From Acarospora socialis (taxonomy: Eukaryota; Ascomycota; Lecanoromycetes; Acarosporales; Acarosporaceae), in the NCBI GenBank assembly GCA_025617375.2, contig JAMYGW020000001.1, positions 434,001 to 498,000 of the forward strand: 64,000 nucleotides of DNA, in the 5' to 3' direction. The notes beneath the pieces are model-generated. The model saw only the letters and a program-made list of their open reading frames with translations. It made no database searches and was not told where the DNA came from. Each line of letters begins with the position of its first letter. Position 1 is the stretch's first letter. Shown here in pieces: positions 1-11,574 of this stretch. The position numbers and the translations under genes were made by a program.

Positions 1-6
1 GGATGA

Positions 7-3000
7 TTAAGGTGAGGGGATGTGTAAGGTATCGAAATCGGGATCGCTGGGTGGGTTCGAGGACACGTCCCATCCTTCTGGACCGGATCAGCGATCGGTG
101 CATCAACGCTATTCAGAGCAAGGGAAATTCTGGCTTACCGGAAACGACATCGTCGGCTTCTTCGACGGTCAAGGTGGCTAGTTCCTCCAGGACGACTGCG
201 CGTCAATCAGTATGCGCTCTGGGAGCTGCAAGGAGACTGAAATCAACTCACCTTCAGCCTCTCTTATGTAGCGCCTATCCTTGGCACTGTCGGCTTCAAA
301 GTAGTTTTCCAGGCAGTGTTTGATAACCAGTACGATGGACTCGATAGTTTTGGCCTCGGCCTGCTGCTGCTCCTGGATGTAGGCGAGTCTGATCCTCTTC
401 AGACAGTTCATGCACAGTTCTCTCGCCGTCTGCCACAGGAGATTGACCGTGTCCTCGTCGTCGACCGTGTTGATGTCGTGATCGAAGACGAGCCGTTGCA
501 ACAGTTCCAGAGTGTCCTTCCGCACCGCTTCCTCCCAGTATAGCAGCAAAGGCGGGGCCCAGTCCGGCATCCTCTCTAGGACCACCCGGTCGAAAAAGTG
601 GGGGTGCCGTGTGAAGCGCATGTTGCGGACGCGGCGGACACGAGTGAAGAACTCAAGATGCTCCCTACCGCCGTGACCGTCGATAGTCTCGACATCTAGG
701 GCTGTGCGAGACACCATTTCTTTCGCTTCAATGGGTGACGGCGAGTGTTCACAAAATGTGATGCCGGCTTGCAGGTACGGTCCAGCTAATGAAGCAGGGT
801 CGATGCCGATTCCGTTCATAATCGTCTTGTAGATGTGCGGGAGCAAGCCAAGCCGGGGTTCAGCACGTAACATCAACTCAAGGATAGCGGTCGTAGCGAT
901 CGCGTTATGATTCAGACTCAGCATCCGCTCGAGGAAGATCAAATTCTTCGCCCTCGGGAGCTCTGAACCGTACCGCATGTAGGACTCCTCGCGGTCTGTG
1001 AGCAGGAACATTCCATTGCTATGCGTTCGTTCGTCGTAGTCGTCTTTAACAACACCACCGTTCAAATCGATCCTAGTGAGGAGAACGCGCACTAGCTCGA
1101 TAAGTTTGTTGTGCGAGTATTTCCTGCCTTTCTCTAACAACTTCCAAAGAGAGAGGTTCTGCTTCAAACTCCTGCCACCACTGCTGTCGATGATCAGGAT
1201 TTCAAGGCATCTTTTGAGGAAACCCTCTTGAAGGATTACCGAGGTTTCGGCTGTACCGAAGCTTGCCATGTCAGCGAGCAAGCCAAAGTAGTCATCCCAC
1301 GCACGCGAATGCGCTTGGACGACCAGCAGAAGTTCCTTGAGACGTCTAACGATGCTCTGAAAAGCACCATCCACATCGATCCAACCATCGTCGCTCGAGC
1401 CGCCCTGCGGTTCTTGCGTCTCAAGTCCATACAGCCGCGGCTCCTTTCGGCGTAGATAATCGAGAGCTGTGAGAACCATCTTCGCGAAGTCATGCCGGAC
1501 TTTGGCAGTGGTACTCCTTAGTAGTAAGTTCCGCATCGCATGTGGATGCGTCGAAACCCAGTCCAGCGCTAGCTTACAACAATCCGTGCAAGTACCAATG
1601 AGCTTCCCAACCAGAGACATCATAGGGTCAAAATCAGGAATATCCTTCGTCCGAGAGATGACTTGATCGATGTGCTCAAGCGCAAGCCATATTGCTTCTT
1701 TCTCGAGGCTGTGGTCTTCAGAGCAAGATCCTTTGCTCAAGTAACGCAATTGATCAAGGAGTGACCGGACGAACGGTGCATGAGCAGGATCGAAGAGACA
1801 GTACTTGCGAATGAACATCTCGTTCTCCATCGCAATGTGGTTGTACAGATCCAGCGAGACTGGAAGTTCAACAGGACGACCCAGCTGGGAGGGTGCTTGA
1901 ATCTCTTCGATCGAAGAAATCCGTTGATAAAACAGCATGTATGCATTCCATGCTTTGTGGAAACGTAGTTGCGGGAAGGCAGTGGACTGGAGCGGATCGT
2001 TGAAACCACCAAAGCATTGATCAGGGATTTTACTTGGGTCGAATCGGCTGACGTCTGCGTCATTGAATTCAACCCAAGTCTCAATTTGAGAAGGGTTGAC
2101 CGGACGCTCCCGAATGTAAGAGTAATAATGACCAGATTCGGCGGTGCCGCTGTGGACAAGCACACCCACCAGCTCAAACATATCCGGAGCAGTGGTATTG
2201 CCTGGTTCGCTCAAGTGCTCGATCTTGAAAGGTGCCATGTCTAATTTCTCGGAGAAATCGAAACGATCGTTGATCTTGCTTCGCATGCCGCTATTCACAT
2301 CGTAATCGAATCTCTTAAGGTGGAAGATGAGGTTATCCGGCACGTCCTTCAGACACGCTCTATTCATTCATCAGTAAAGTTGTCCGTATATGCTGTGAAC
2401 TACTCACCTCTTGACCGCATCAACGTGCCGCCCACACGACGTGCACGAGTATTTGTTGTCTGGAGTAAGAGGTCAGTTGATACCTTGGAAAGTGTGAGCA
2501 CCGCCTGAGACGTACCACCCTCCATGACCTCTCCTTCAACGTAAGCGGCTAAACTCTCTTGAAGTGTGGCCATGCCTTTGATGTCGCATTGAATGGCCGA
2601 AAAGGGTTCCAGACGTTCCGAAATATGCTCACACTCCTTCGACTTTATTTGCTGGACCAATTGCCCGCCGTAAAACGAGCGGAATTTCTTTTTGGCTTCC
2701 TCCGATAGGATCTGGCCCTCCCAACGGTCGAACAAAAGATTGTAGAACTCATCGACATCCATCTGCACCGAAACATCGATTGCCTCACTGTCGTAGGTGC
2801 GGATCGATTCAGCTACTCCTTGCGGGTCTACCGCCTTAAGCCAGGTGCTCTGCATATGGGCAAAGAGCTTCTTTGTTTCAGCAAGGAGCCTTTGAGCTCC
2901 ATCCCCGTCGGCGATATTTGCTTCTAGTATGAACCTCCGGAAAGTGACGTTCATAAAGAGCTGGGTGAACAGGGAGTTTAGGTAGCATGTATTAGAGAGG

Positions 3001-6000
3001 TTCCTGATACCCGGGTAACCGGTGGGAGAACGGATCATCTTCGAGCGCTCGAAGTTCCAATTGGGTTCGTACTCGTAGTCTTGTGAAATTTGAGCTACAT
3101 CCCAGGACCAAGCAGGGAAGTACCGACCTTGAGGGACCAATTCTTTGACAAGGGCCAGTAGCCTTTGATAGCTCTCTGTACCCTGGCTCAACGATATTAT
3201 GACAGAGTACATCTCTCGCCGCGTTTGGCTGTGCAGCACAGGCATCCTTGGTATAAGTTTCTTTCCTCCTTCCAAGGGTGACAGGTCCGGGAATAAATGG
3301 GCGCTGAAAAGATCTTCCATCAATGTTCTACGAATGAGGTTAGTTTAAGTACAGTCTAGCGAAGAGAAAGAGATTACCCAGTCACAAGCGGCTTCTTTAG
3401 AGACTTGGCCACTTGAATACCCCACCTCAGCAGATTCGTGAACCCTAGGGCAATGAAATCCAGCGTTTCACGACCAACGAACTGAGAAGTGTTAGCGACA
3501 TCGAGACCCACAATCGCTTTCACAGACCTCCTCATGTTTGTGTTTTAGAAGCAGATCACTCCATTGACGGATGTAGGAAGCAAGATCTAGGTCATCACGC
3601 AGGCTAGGGCCCATAGCACGTAGGATCGACAATGCAAGTTCGAACAACTGTTGTGATTGTTCTGGCTGATCAACTGCTTGAGGCAAAAGAGAAGAAACTG
3701 TGTCCCAAAAGAAGGACACGAAAGTTTCCACCGGAGTTCTCGTGGTCCTACAACAATGATCAGCTCATAGGTCAGTACTCTTTGAAACTGGGACTAACTT
3801 CGGTAAGGGACCGCAAACACCAGTCACGGCATCGGCAACACCTTTTCGCACACCAGGTCTGGGATCGTCCAACAGCAAGCTCCGCATGATGCCAGAAACA
3901 TCTGGCCGGTTCTTGAACGAGGTCCAGATTATGTTACTATGCAAGGAAGCCTCTAGTATGGTTGCAAAACAACGACATGTTAAATCGGCCGCGATTGGCA
4001 GACCAAGCAGGGATGCTTCATTTGCCACACGGAGAAGTGTAACAAGCCGCTCGACCAAGGATGCTCCGTCTTGGAAATATGTAATCGACGTTTCAGGGGC
4101 AACTGGTTCTATCTCAAATTAGCATCTGTTGTTTTTCATCTATCGCAGATATAAGGCATACCCTTTAGGAATGTCAACAGACAGTCAATAATATTTACGG
4201 CAATCGACAGCTTTAGACGGTTATCTGATGACGCCTCAACTACGTTGCGCTCGGCCAACGCTGCGATTAACATCTTCACGCCGCGTGAGATAAAACGTTG
4301 GTTCTCAATGCCCTAGAAACAGTTAGCGCTCAACATCGCTGGATGTGAGTGCGGGCCTTCTCGGATTCTACATTTTGCAGCTGTTCTCCCAAGCATACTT
4401 TCAACGTTCTGGTCGAGTATAGAATCTTGAAAGGTTGCCCAGCAGGGAAAACATTCGCCGAGGATTCCCCCTCGGATAAAATGAGTCGTCGAATCCTCTC
4501 CTGTGGTGGGAAGAGGGCCAAGAAATCGAAAATCTACTTGACAGTCAGCGATGCCGGTCATTTGACGCTGCTTCACGTACTTCTCGCGCAAACTTTTCTT
4601 CCAAGCCGAGAAGCTCGTAGATTTCATCGAAATGCTTCAAGACCTCAGCTTCAACGGCCGAAAGAGCTTGAGCTTGGCCGATCGGCTGCACCAAAGTCGA
4701 GTCCGGTACTCTGCGAATCATGAGTAGGCCTGATCTACCGATCTTCAAGTCCCTGAGTGTTTTGTTTGTATCAGTGGTCAGGTCAAGCTTCTGGCCGCCG
4801 GCGATAGCAGTGAATTTAGAAAAAGCGGTGAGCTTTTTGAGCCGCGTAGTCAACTCTTCAGCTGTTTCAAGATCGCCAGCCTCGAAGGCTTGAACTCCTG
4901 TATTGACCCCACCGTTGAAAGCTTGGTAAGATATCTTTACGGCCTCGCCTTTGACTTCTTTGACCCGTTCAGCTAGTTCGAGTGCCTTTCTGGGTGGCGG
5001 ACTATATTGTGGACGGGCCCGCATCCCACGCAAAATCTCTCTCAGGAACAGTAACGAGCGGGTAAGGCGGAGCTCCTGGGTGCGGCCTTCGTCGGACGCG
5101 CTGATTTCCATTGGCTCGTGCTCGCCGCTCATTGTCGCATCGCTACAAGATTTCAGTTTTAGCGCGGCAGCAGTCAGTTGAGCCACACAACGTTTGATAA
5201 GGGCCACATGGGTTGCTTCCACGGCTGTGCGAGGAGCTTTCCGGATTAGCGGAGTGTCAAGATAGAATTCAACAAGCTTTTGAGTCGCCTGTGTTTCGAT
5301 CGTCCCGCTAGGTGCACTAAGGACTATCTGCCAGAGCTGATCCACGCCAGGAATGTCAATGACGTCGTGCTCACTTGCCGTATGAGGCGGAGAGAGCCGG
5401 GCTTGGTATGCAATAGCTTGCTGCACGAAAGTTAAGAGGTCGATGGTGAACAAGGCAGGATCCAATTGCGGTAGGTATTCGTTGATACACTGGTCGATGA
5501 AGGCATTCCGTGTATGACAAGCCCCAGTGACGCCTACCAGCGTTGACCATGCGGAGTTACGCTCTTCGTCACCAAGAGCATCGCGACCGATCAGCGCATT
5601 CCAGAGTCGCTCACCGTGTTCAGATGTAATCGTTGCAGGAATATGGAGAATGATGCGTTGAAGAAGCTCCAGCCGGGCAGATAGAACGTCACTTCGAATG
5701 CCGCGTTCAAGTCGCTGCCGTCGTGCGCCGTGCACGGTGTTGACTAGTTCATCTACCACCAAGCGAGTCAACTCGAACTCGGAAGCCAACATTTCGATGT
5801 CCTTGGAGGGATCCTGTGCAAGCAGAGCGTTGATCGCGAAGATACTGCCCGTAGCGTAGGAACTTTTCGCGGCAATGTCTCCTATACATTCGTGGTATAT
5901 CACCCTTCTATCCTCATCCCTGGGTCCAAAATGAACCAACTGTGAGAGCTCCCCCATAGCAAAGCTATGTATCGCAATCGTCCCATTTGGAGTCAAGTCT

Positions 6001-8277
6001 GATGCTGCTGCTGCCTGTCGGATCAGTCGTATACAGAGATCGTAAGGCGGTGAATCTAAACGACTGTCGGGTTGGGACTCCTGAAATTTACGTCGGACGT
6101 GATCCAGCAAGGTTCCACCATATCCCATCATTCTGCCATCAAAAGCGCGCACAGGTAGTTCGTTAAGTTTCTTGCAGAGGTATATGAGTGCGGAATAAGT
6201 CGACATGCGAAATATATTAGTGAGCATGCCCAGAATCGCATCAACGAATCTCGGATCTTGGCTTGTTGTGACTGCTTGCCAGATGGCATCCGTATGATGA
6301 TCAGTATAGCTGGAAGTTACGACCAGAAAACCAACGATATTGGCACTTCGCGTGATTAGCTGAGGGTGCGATTCCACTCCGACGATATACTCGACCAAGC
6401 GGCTGTCCAGAATGTATTTCACCAGAAACTGTACGACTGGATGGTGCTTCCCCGCGTCGTTGTTCCGCATGTGTTTGGTCCACACGCTGACAAGATCTTG
6501 CTGCATAGTCTCGATGCCTTGAACTCTAATTTCCATTCGACCCGCAGCGATGCATCTTTTCAAGAGTTTGGACCGCCACGCCATCTCAATCATCTCAGGG
6601 AAGTCTTCAGGATCGACGTTATCTGAGCTCCCTACGACCTGCGTGAACAGCGCGGAAGCGAGGCTTTCATCAAGCTGGGAGATCCTGCGAAGAAACGTCG
6701 ACAGGTGACTAACAAGGTCCTTACTCAACTCGATTGTCAATGCTGAAATCTGCTTGCTAACGAAAATCTGAAGCTTTTCGTCCACGACTTTGAAGAACCC
6801 AAAGGCATCTCTGGGAATGGATCGAGACGAGTCCGAAACCGCGTTGCTGCCTTCGTCTTTCCCTGTTGGCTGTCCTGCGCTATATTGCAGCGTCTTTCCC
6901 ACAATATGAATGGGTGGCCACAGTAAAGGGGCCATTTTGGTAAAATGAACCATATGTTCTAGAATAAAGGCGACGTAGCGTGACAAACACTGGATCCCGT
7001 TGCTCGGCGGCTCTGCGAAAGCAACGACAGTAGACGCTACAATGTCTAGGGAACCGCAACCACAAGTATCGCGTAGGAGCGCCCACAGAGGAATGTCATT
7101 TGGTATCCACAAGAGCGCCTGTACGTAGCCTTTCGATACTAGATCCGGTTCCATTTTGAGGTCCTTGGGAAGCTGGTCGATGGTGTGAAGATCAAGTTGA
7201 ACGAAACGCGCAACCAGACGAGCGTACGCACGGAAGAATGCTTCGATCGATTGAAGACCCGGAGCTGCTTCGGTCATCTGTGGATGTTGGGTAAAAGCAC
7301 CTCCAAGACCAACCGTGCTAAAGAGTCAGCGCCTGGGAAAGCAGAAGGACGTTGACTGCCTACCGACGGCGTAACATGCCCTCCACCATGTCCGGAACGT
7401 GTTCCCAGAAATCGCGCGCATCTATGTACATCTCCCACCAATGTGAGATCTGATGTTCAGTCTCGTGCAAGAATGTGTTGAACCAATCTGCAACGGCGTC
7501 AAGTAGTTGGCCATCGTTCATCGGTCCTGGACCTGTCAGCATTGCCCATTAGGTCGGTTTCTCCCGGGCAGTTTCCTTACCTTTCTCAAATATCTGGGCG
7601 ATGGTGAGCACGGAGTCTCGTGCAGAATATCGATCGGCAAAAGGAAATGTGTCTAGAAGGGTCTGTAGTGTCCCGTCCGTTCCCGTGATGTTGACCACAG
7701 ATGTCCACCTCGTTTCATTAGGATCCTGGTCCATGTCCTCAACCTCTGCAACTTCTATTTCCGGGCTCCTTGCTGGTGATGATGAGATAGAGATTACTCT
7801 AAACTCATCCTCCCCACTGTCTGCCTCCTGTTCCACATCCTTATCCATCTCAACAGAAAGCGGATCTTCAGCCTTGGGCGGAGGTCCGGTCGAAGCAGGC
7901 TCAGGAGCGGTGGTTGAGTTTGTAGTCGGACCGGGTTGAGCAGGGGTTCGAACGTTGATTGTGACCCTACTGGGAGTCCTGTGTAGGGATGGCAGCTGTT
8001 CTGGGGTTGGTGATGGGGTGCGTAGGGGAGCCTGTTCGACCGACCGGCTGTGTGGAGGAAGTGAAGCAGGGTCGTTTTGCTCACCGCCGCCGCTGCCGAC
8101 AACGGCTGCTTTATCTGCAGACATACTTCGATAAGCACGAGCCCCGCTGTCAAGCCTTGGACGTTTTCTCGTAACTGAAGAATCGGCGTCTTCCATGGAA
8201 TCACGACGGGCGAGGCAAGGCTCCGAAGACACCGCACGAGTGGGCGTGCACGGTAGATCTAGTGAATCAAATGCCAT
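7..8277 (-). CDS. USP34/USP9X-like giant ubiquitin carboxyl-terminal hydrolase
   Basis: Cysteine deubiquitinase removing ubiquitin from protein substrates. I infer 13 exons: 8277-7581, 7532-7364, 7317-4581, 4533-4372, 4312-4162, 4108-3799, 3747-3528, 3481-3378, 3327-2516, 2459-2408, 2359-252, 195-139 and 77-7. They sum to 7650 nt, or 2549 residues. The Cys box (NLSNTCYLNS) places the catalytic Cys near residue 1631 and the His box (SGHYYSYI) near 1882. A CTSCG zinc-ribbon half lies near 1793-1796. This half is read only if a 52-nt exon (2459-2408) is spliced in; the unspliced frame reads through into unrelated sequence. The N-terminal 240 residues are acidic, Ser/Pro-rich and disordered. The long middle is helical, as in the USP34/USP9X family. 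An apparent stop at 178 falls inside a 56-nt intron; the next two exons end at the TAA at 7-9. Family assignment is secure; exact substrates are unknown. Confidence 0.9.
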
Positions 8278-9234
8278 AACAACATCTCTCCTTCAGGCGA
8301 AGCGTCAAGGAATGTGGTTGATTTGAAAGAGTTCGTCCAAAGATTCTGAAGCTCCAGCGTGGGGACAATGAGAATGTTATTGACGAGTAACCAGAGTGGA
8401 TGGATCCCACTGGCGGGGTAGGGGAATGGAAAGGCTATAAGTGAATCAGCTTGGACATGTTCTCAGGTCGTCAATCCATTGTAGTATAGCTGTTCGGTGT
8501 GAAGTACTGATAGGTAGGTCCGTGTACGAAGTATGGTATGTGTATTGATGAGGTACTTTTGCAGTGCGGTGACGAAAGTGTGGATTGGATCTTTGACAGG
8601 GGTTTGCTTAGGCGGCAGCCATAGCGTGAACGGGCTACGATACGTGAAGGAAGGGAAGAGAAGAGAAGCAGCGATCCGCCGCGAGCATAGTCATACAACT
8701 GTCTTTGATGCAAGGGGCAAGAGCTACATGAAACTGGGGCAACGACAGCTTGATAAGGTGCTGCTGGCTTTCTTCCACAAGCGTAACACTCACCTCAGCC
8801 TTATGCCTTACTTTTAGGTGCCAGGTTTTCCTACTCTGGAGCACTCCAGTGACTCAAAGAAACAATAGCATCAACATTCAATTGGAACTTCATCATATGG
8901 AGGGCTTCGGAACGACGTGTGAACTGATATCTAAAGTCATCAACATCTATACAAGTAATGTTGGAGGACTCCTCATGTGAGCGATGTGTAGCAGCTGGCA
9001 ATTGTATACGACCGAGAACCATAGTTCCCACAAAACTATCGGGAGACGCATCAAGACTGACTAATCAGATTTACTGTGGGTATTTCTACGATGGGTTGGC
9101 ATGAAGCCTTCCGGAACGTCAAAGCCTTCTAGTCTGGTACGAAGCTACCAGAATCAACACGGCATCCATACTTCTATAGGTTTCTGTTTTACCCACATAA
9201 GGTGGAAAAGGTGACACAAGAGAGTATACATATC
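8278..9234. other. Divergent intergenic spacer, USP34-like / POP3
   Basis: This spacer of about 950 bp separates two genes transcribed away from each other and should hold both promoters. I see only short, unsupported open frames, no RNA gene and no repeat. Confidence 0.6.
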
Positions 9235-10492
9235 ATGCCCAAAAGTTCAAACGCAACGGGGAGGAAGCCCCAGACAGTCTTCAGCCTTGATTCCCCGTAC
9301 ACAACACCGAAATGGTACGAGTCATGGCCAATAGTGATTTCTTTTTACAACGCTACCCCAGGTGGGTTTTAACAATTCGATGACAGGCCCGACATTACTG
9401 CGAAGGATCAGGAGGTCATCCTTGAGCTCTTATGCGAGTAAGCTTCGTTTCCTGCTCGTCAGCTCACCTTATTTACGTTCAGTCCATTATAAGATGCTGC
9501 GTCCGGCACGGTTGTCTTTATGCTTCGACTCATGCGCCTTGATGTTGCAATAGCAGGATCAAATACAGTGGCAGCCGCTGGGTCTTGCACGATTCTTCCA
9601 GAAGATACTTCATTGGGTATTTCTGTAGTGAAATAAGGCTCAATATATTCCGAACTGTCTGTATGTGTACTGGCTAACGCAACCATATACCAGTCTTCTG
9701 GCACCAATAGGTCAACATCGCTCGACTCAAAACCAGCCTTCTAATGGCAAGCGCAGTCTGAAACGAAAGAGAAGGGCGGCTAGCCATTCCCTCCAACAAT
9801 CCCAGCAAGACGTTCCAGACCTATTTCAACCGGAGTGCCCACCTGTGCTATTACCACTGCCGTCTTTGTCAAACTTCTTGACCGTCGGCTTCAATAGCAC
9901 AACGCGTCACCTAGAGGCTCTCGCTCAAAAGTCGAGACCAAGTGCTCTCCCTCCAGATCTGGGAGGATGCCGGACCACTCCGGTTAGTGCCGATCTGGTC
10001 CGCAGTCTCAGGAGTACTGACTTGTCGTAGGAGCGCAAACCCCTATCTCTCCTCAACCTAACCGCTATCTTCGTACCCCGCTCATCTCAATCATCTCCGT
10101 TGCATACCCATCTACCACTTCTCACTGCTACCGCATCTCTCGCATCGCCTTCCTCAGCACCAATCCGCCTCGTCACACTGCCAAATGCTGCTGAAGCACG
10201 TCTTTCTGCTGCCCTGGCTTTACCACGAGTAGGCTTCATTGGTTTGATGGACGGTGCACCTCACGCGACTCCCCTGGTGGAGTATGTCCAAGCGCACATT
10301 CCAAATGTGGACGTACCGTGGCTAAAAGAAGCTGTCGCGGCAAATTATCTTCCGTTGAAAGTCAATGCCGTGCAGACAAGCACGCGAATAGTCCGAGAGA
10401 AGCCGAACGATGCCAAGAGATCGAAGATTGACGTATCCTCTGGCGCTGTAGTAAACGGTGATAAGGACGAGGGCAATGGAGCCACTGCATAA
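9235..10492 (+). CDS. POP3: RNase P/RNase MRP subunit Pop3
   Basis: Protein subunit of RNase P and RNase MRP, the nuclear ribonucleoproteins that process tRNA and rRNA precursors; Pop3 is the fungal counterpart of Rpp38. Four exons: 9235-9314, 9387-9437, 9694-9982 and 10031-10492, giving 293 residues. The start is the ATG of MPKSSNATGRK. Splicing joins TTPKW to PDITAKDQEVILELLC, then to LLAPIGQHRS and a basic GKRSLKRKRR stretch, which is the conserved Pop3 N-terminal arrangement. Other family blocks are FLTVGFNSTTRHLEALAQ and LPRVGFIGLMDGAP followed by VPWLKEA. The second intron (9438-9693, 256 nt) is long for this window. The protein ends in an acidic, Gly-rich tail. The gene is convergent with the TMEM170-like gene downstream. 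Confidence 0.88.
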
Positions 10493-10757
10493 AAGATAGC
10501 ATGTATTAGTTCAGATTAAATCTCCTTTTCCCAGAACCAGCTAAGGGAAAGTTTTTTTGCTAGGGCCGTCTTCAGTAGCACCGCAGTAGATTTTTGGAGG
10601 CTTCTACCTTGGTCAACTGAGAGCAATGAGGGAATCATTGAAGACATAAAACCTACGCCCAATGAACTTTCTCTTTCAACACCCGAAGGGCCCCAGAGCC
10701 CGAGTGCTGTGGCTTGTTTCGGGCCCGTGTTTGGATTATACCATTGGCCGCGACTGT

Positions 10758-11300
10758 TCAAAGTCCACCTTGCATTGAGAATGAGGACAAGATCAGGACA
10801 AGGACGTTGATCAATGCCCAGATGAACGGTATCCACGTCGACATCCTGAAATACCCAGCATTATATACCGCTCCCAATCTACACAGCCGTCCAAGTAAGC
10901 CAACCGCGTCGAAACGTAGACCCAGGGAATGCTGAGGGATGGAGTCCTTACATCAGCCCCACCACACTGCCCGCCAACAATGCTTCCACCCCTCCAACCA
11001 GCAAATACACAAAAGGCACAACCCATAATAGCTTCCAGTTCTTCCATTGCACCGTTACAGCGTAGAGGCTGGCAGCCAGGTGGAAGGCGCCGTAGATTAT
11101 GAGGGTCCAAAAGAGTGTGAAGCGCCAGATGTCCTTGTTGTTGTATAGATATAGAGCTTCGCCTGGCTGTATGTTGACGGGCCAGTAGAGGGATGGGAAC
11201 GGAGGGGTAGTGTAGTCTGGGGGAGCAGAACTACAGATAGTGAGATGAGTAAAGTGGCGGCAGGGAAATGAACTGTATTGACTTACCTCCCTGAGACCAT
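10758..11300 (-). CDS. TMEM170-like integral membrane protein
   Basis: Small multi-pass membrane protein of the TMEM170 family, whose animal members act in ER and nuclear-envelope shape; the role in fungi is inferred. Three exons: 11300-11287, 11230-10952 and 10878-10758, 137 residues. The first exon is only 14 nt; choosing the ATG at 11300 keeps phase with the family block PPFPSLYWPVNIQPGEALYL. Three hydrophobic segments are visible, around DIWRFTLFWTLIIYGAF, LLWVVPFVYLLVGGVEALL and PFIWALINVLVLILSS. The last intron joins VVGLI to LGAVYNAGYFRMSTW, as expected for the family. The gene shares a 274-bp divergent promoter with PEX8. Confidence 0.82.
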
Positions 11301-11574
11301 AGTGTAACAGATTCAAGTCTTTCCTCGTATGTTCGAACTGCAGTCCATAAATACCTACCTAGACAATGTGCTGGTAAAAGTAAGGTTCACATCGGTGTTT
11401 TCTTATGTATCTTAGCGTACTACGGTACGGCCCGGCCCGCCGCTAATCTACAGCAGCTCTTATGAAACAACCTCGGTACAACTTGAGGTTCTGATGTCGA
11501 AGTTTGGCAGAAATTACGATGATGTATGGCCAATAACCGTCCCCTCAACGGCACGACGGCTGTGATATATTGAC
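11301..11574. promoter_or_regulatory. Bidirectional promoter region, TMEM170-like / PEX8
   Basis: Only 274 bp separate the two start codons, which face away from each other, so this interval must carry the promoters of both genes. No individual site is claimed. Confidence 0.5.

Noticed and set aside
178-260. Apparent C-terminus of the USP-like protein at base 178
   Set aside because: The stop is reached only by reading through a 56-nt intron (196-251) with GTGAGT donor and a CTGAT branch. Splicing keeps the frame through two further exons to a stop at 7-9, and the whole model then divides by three.
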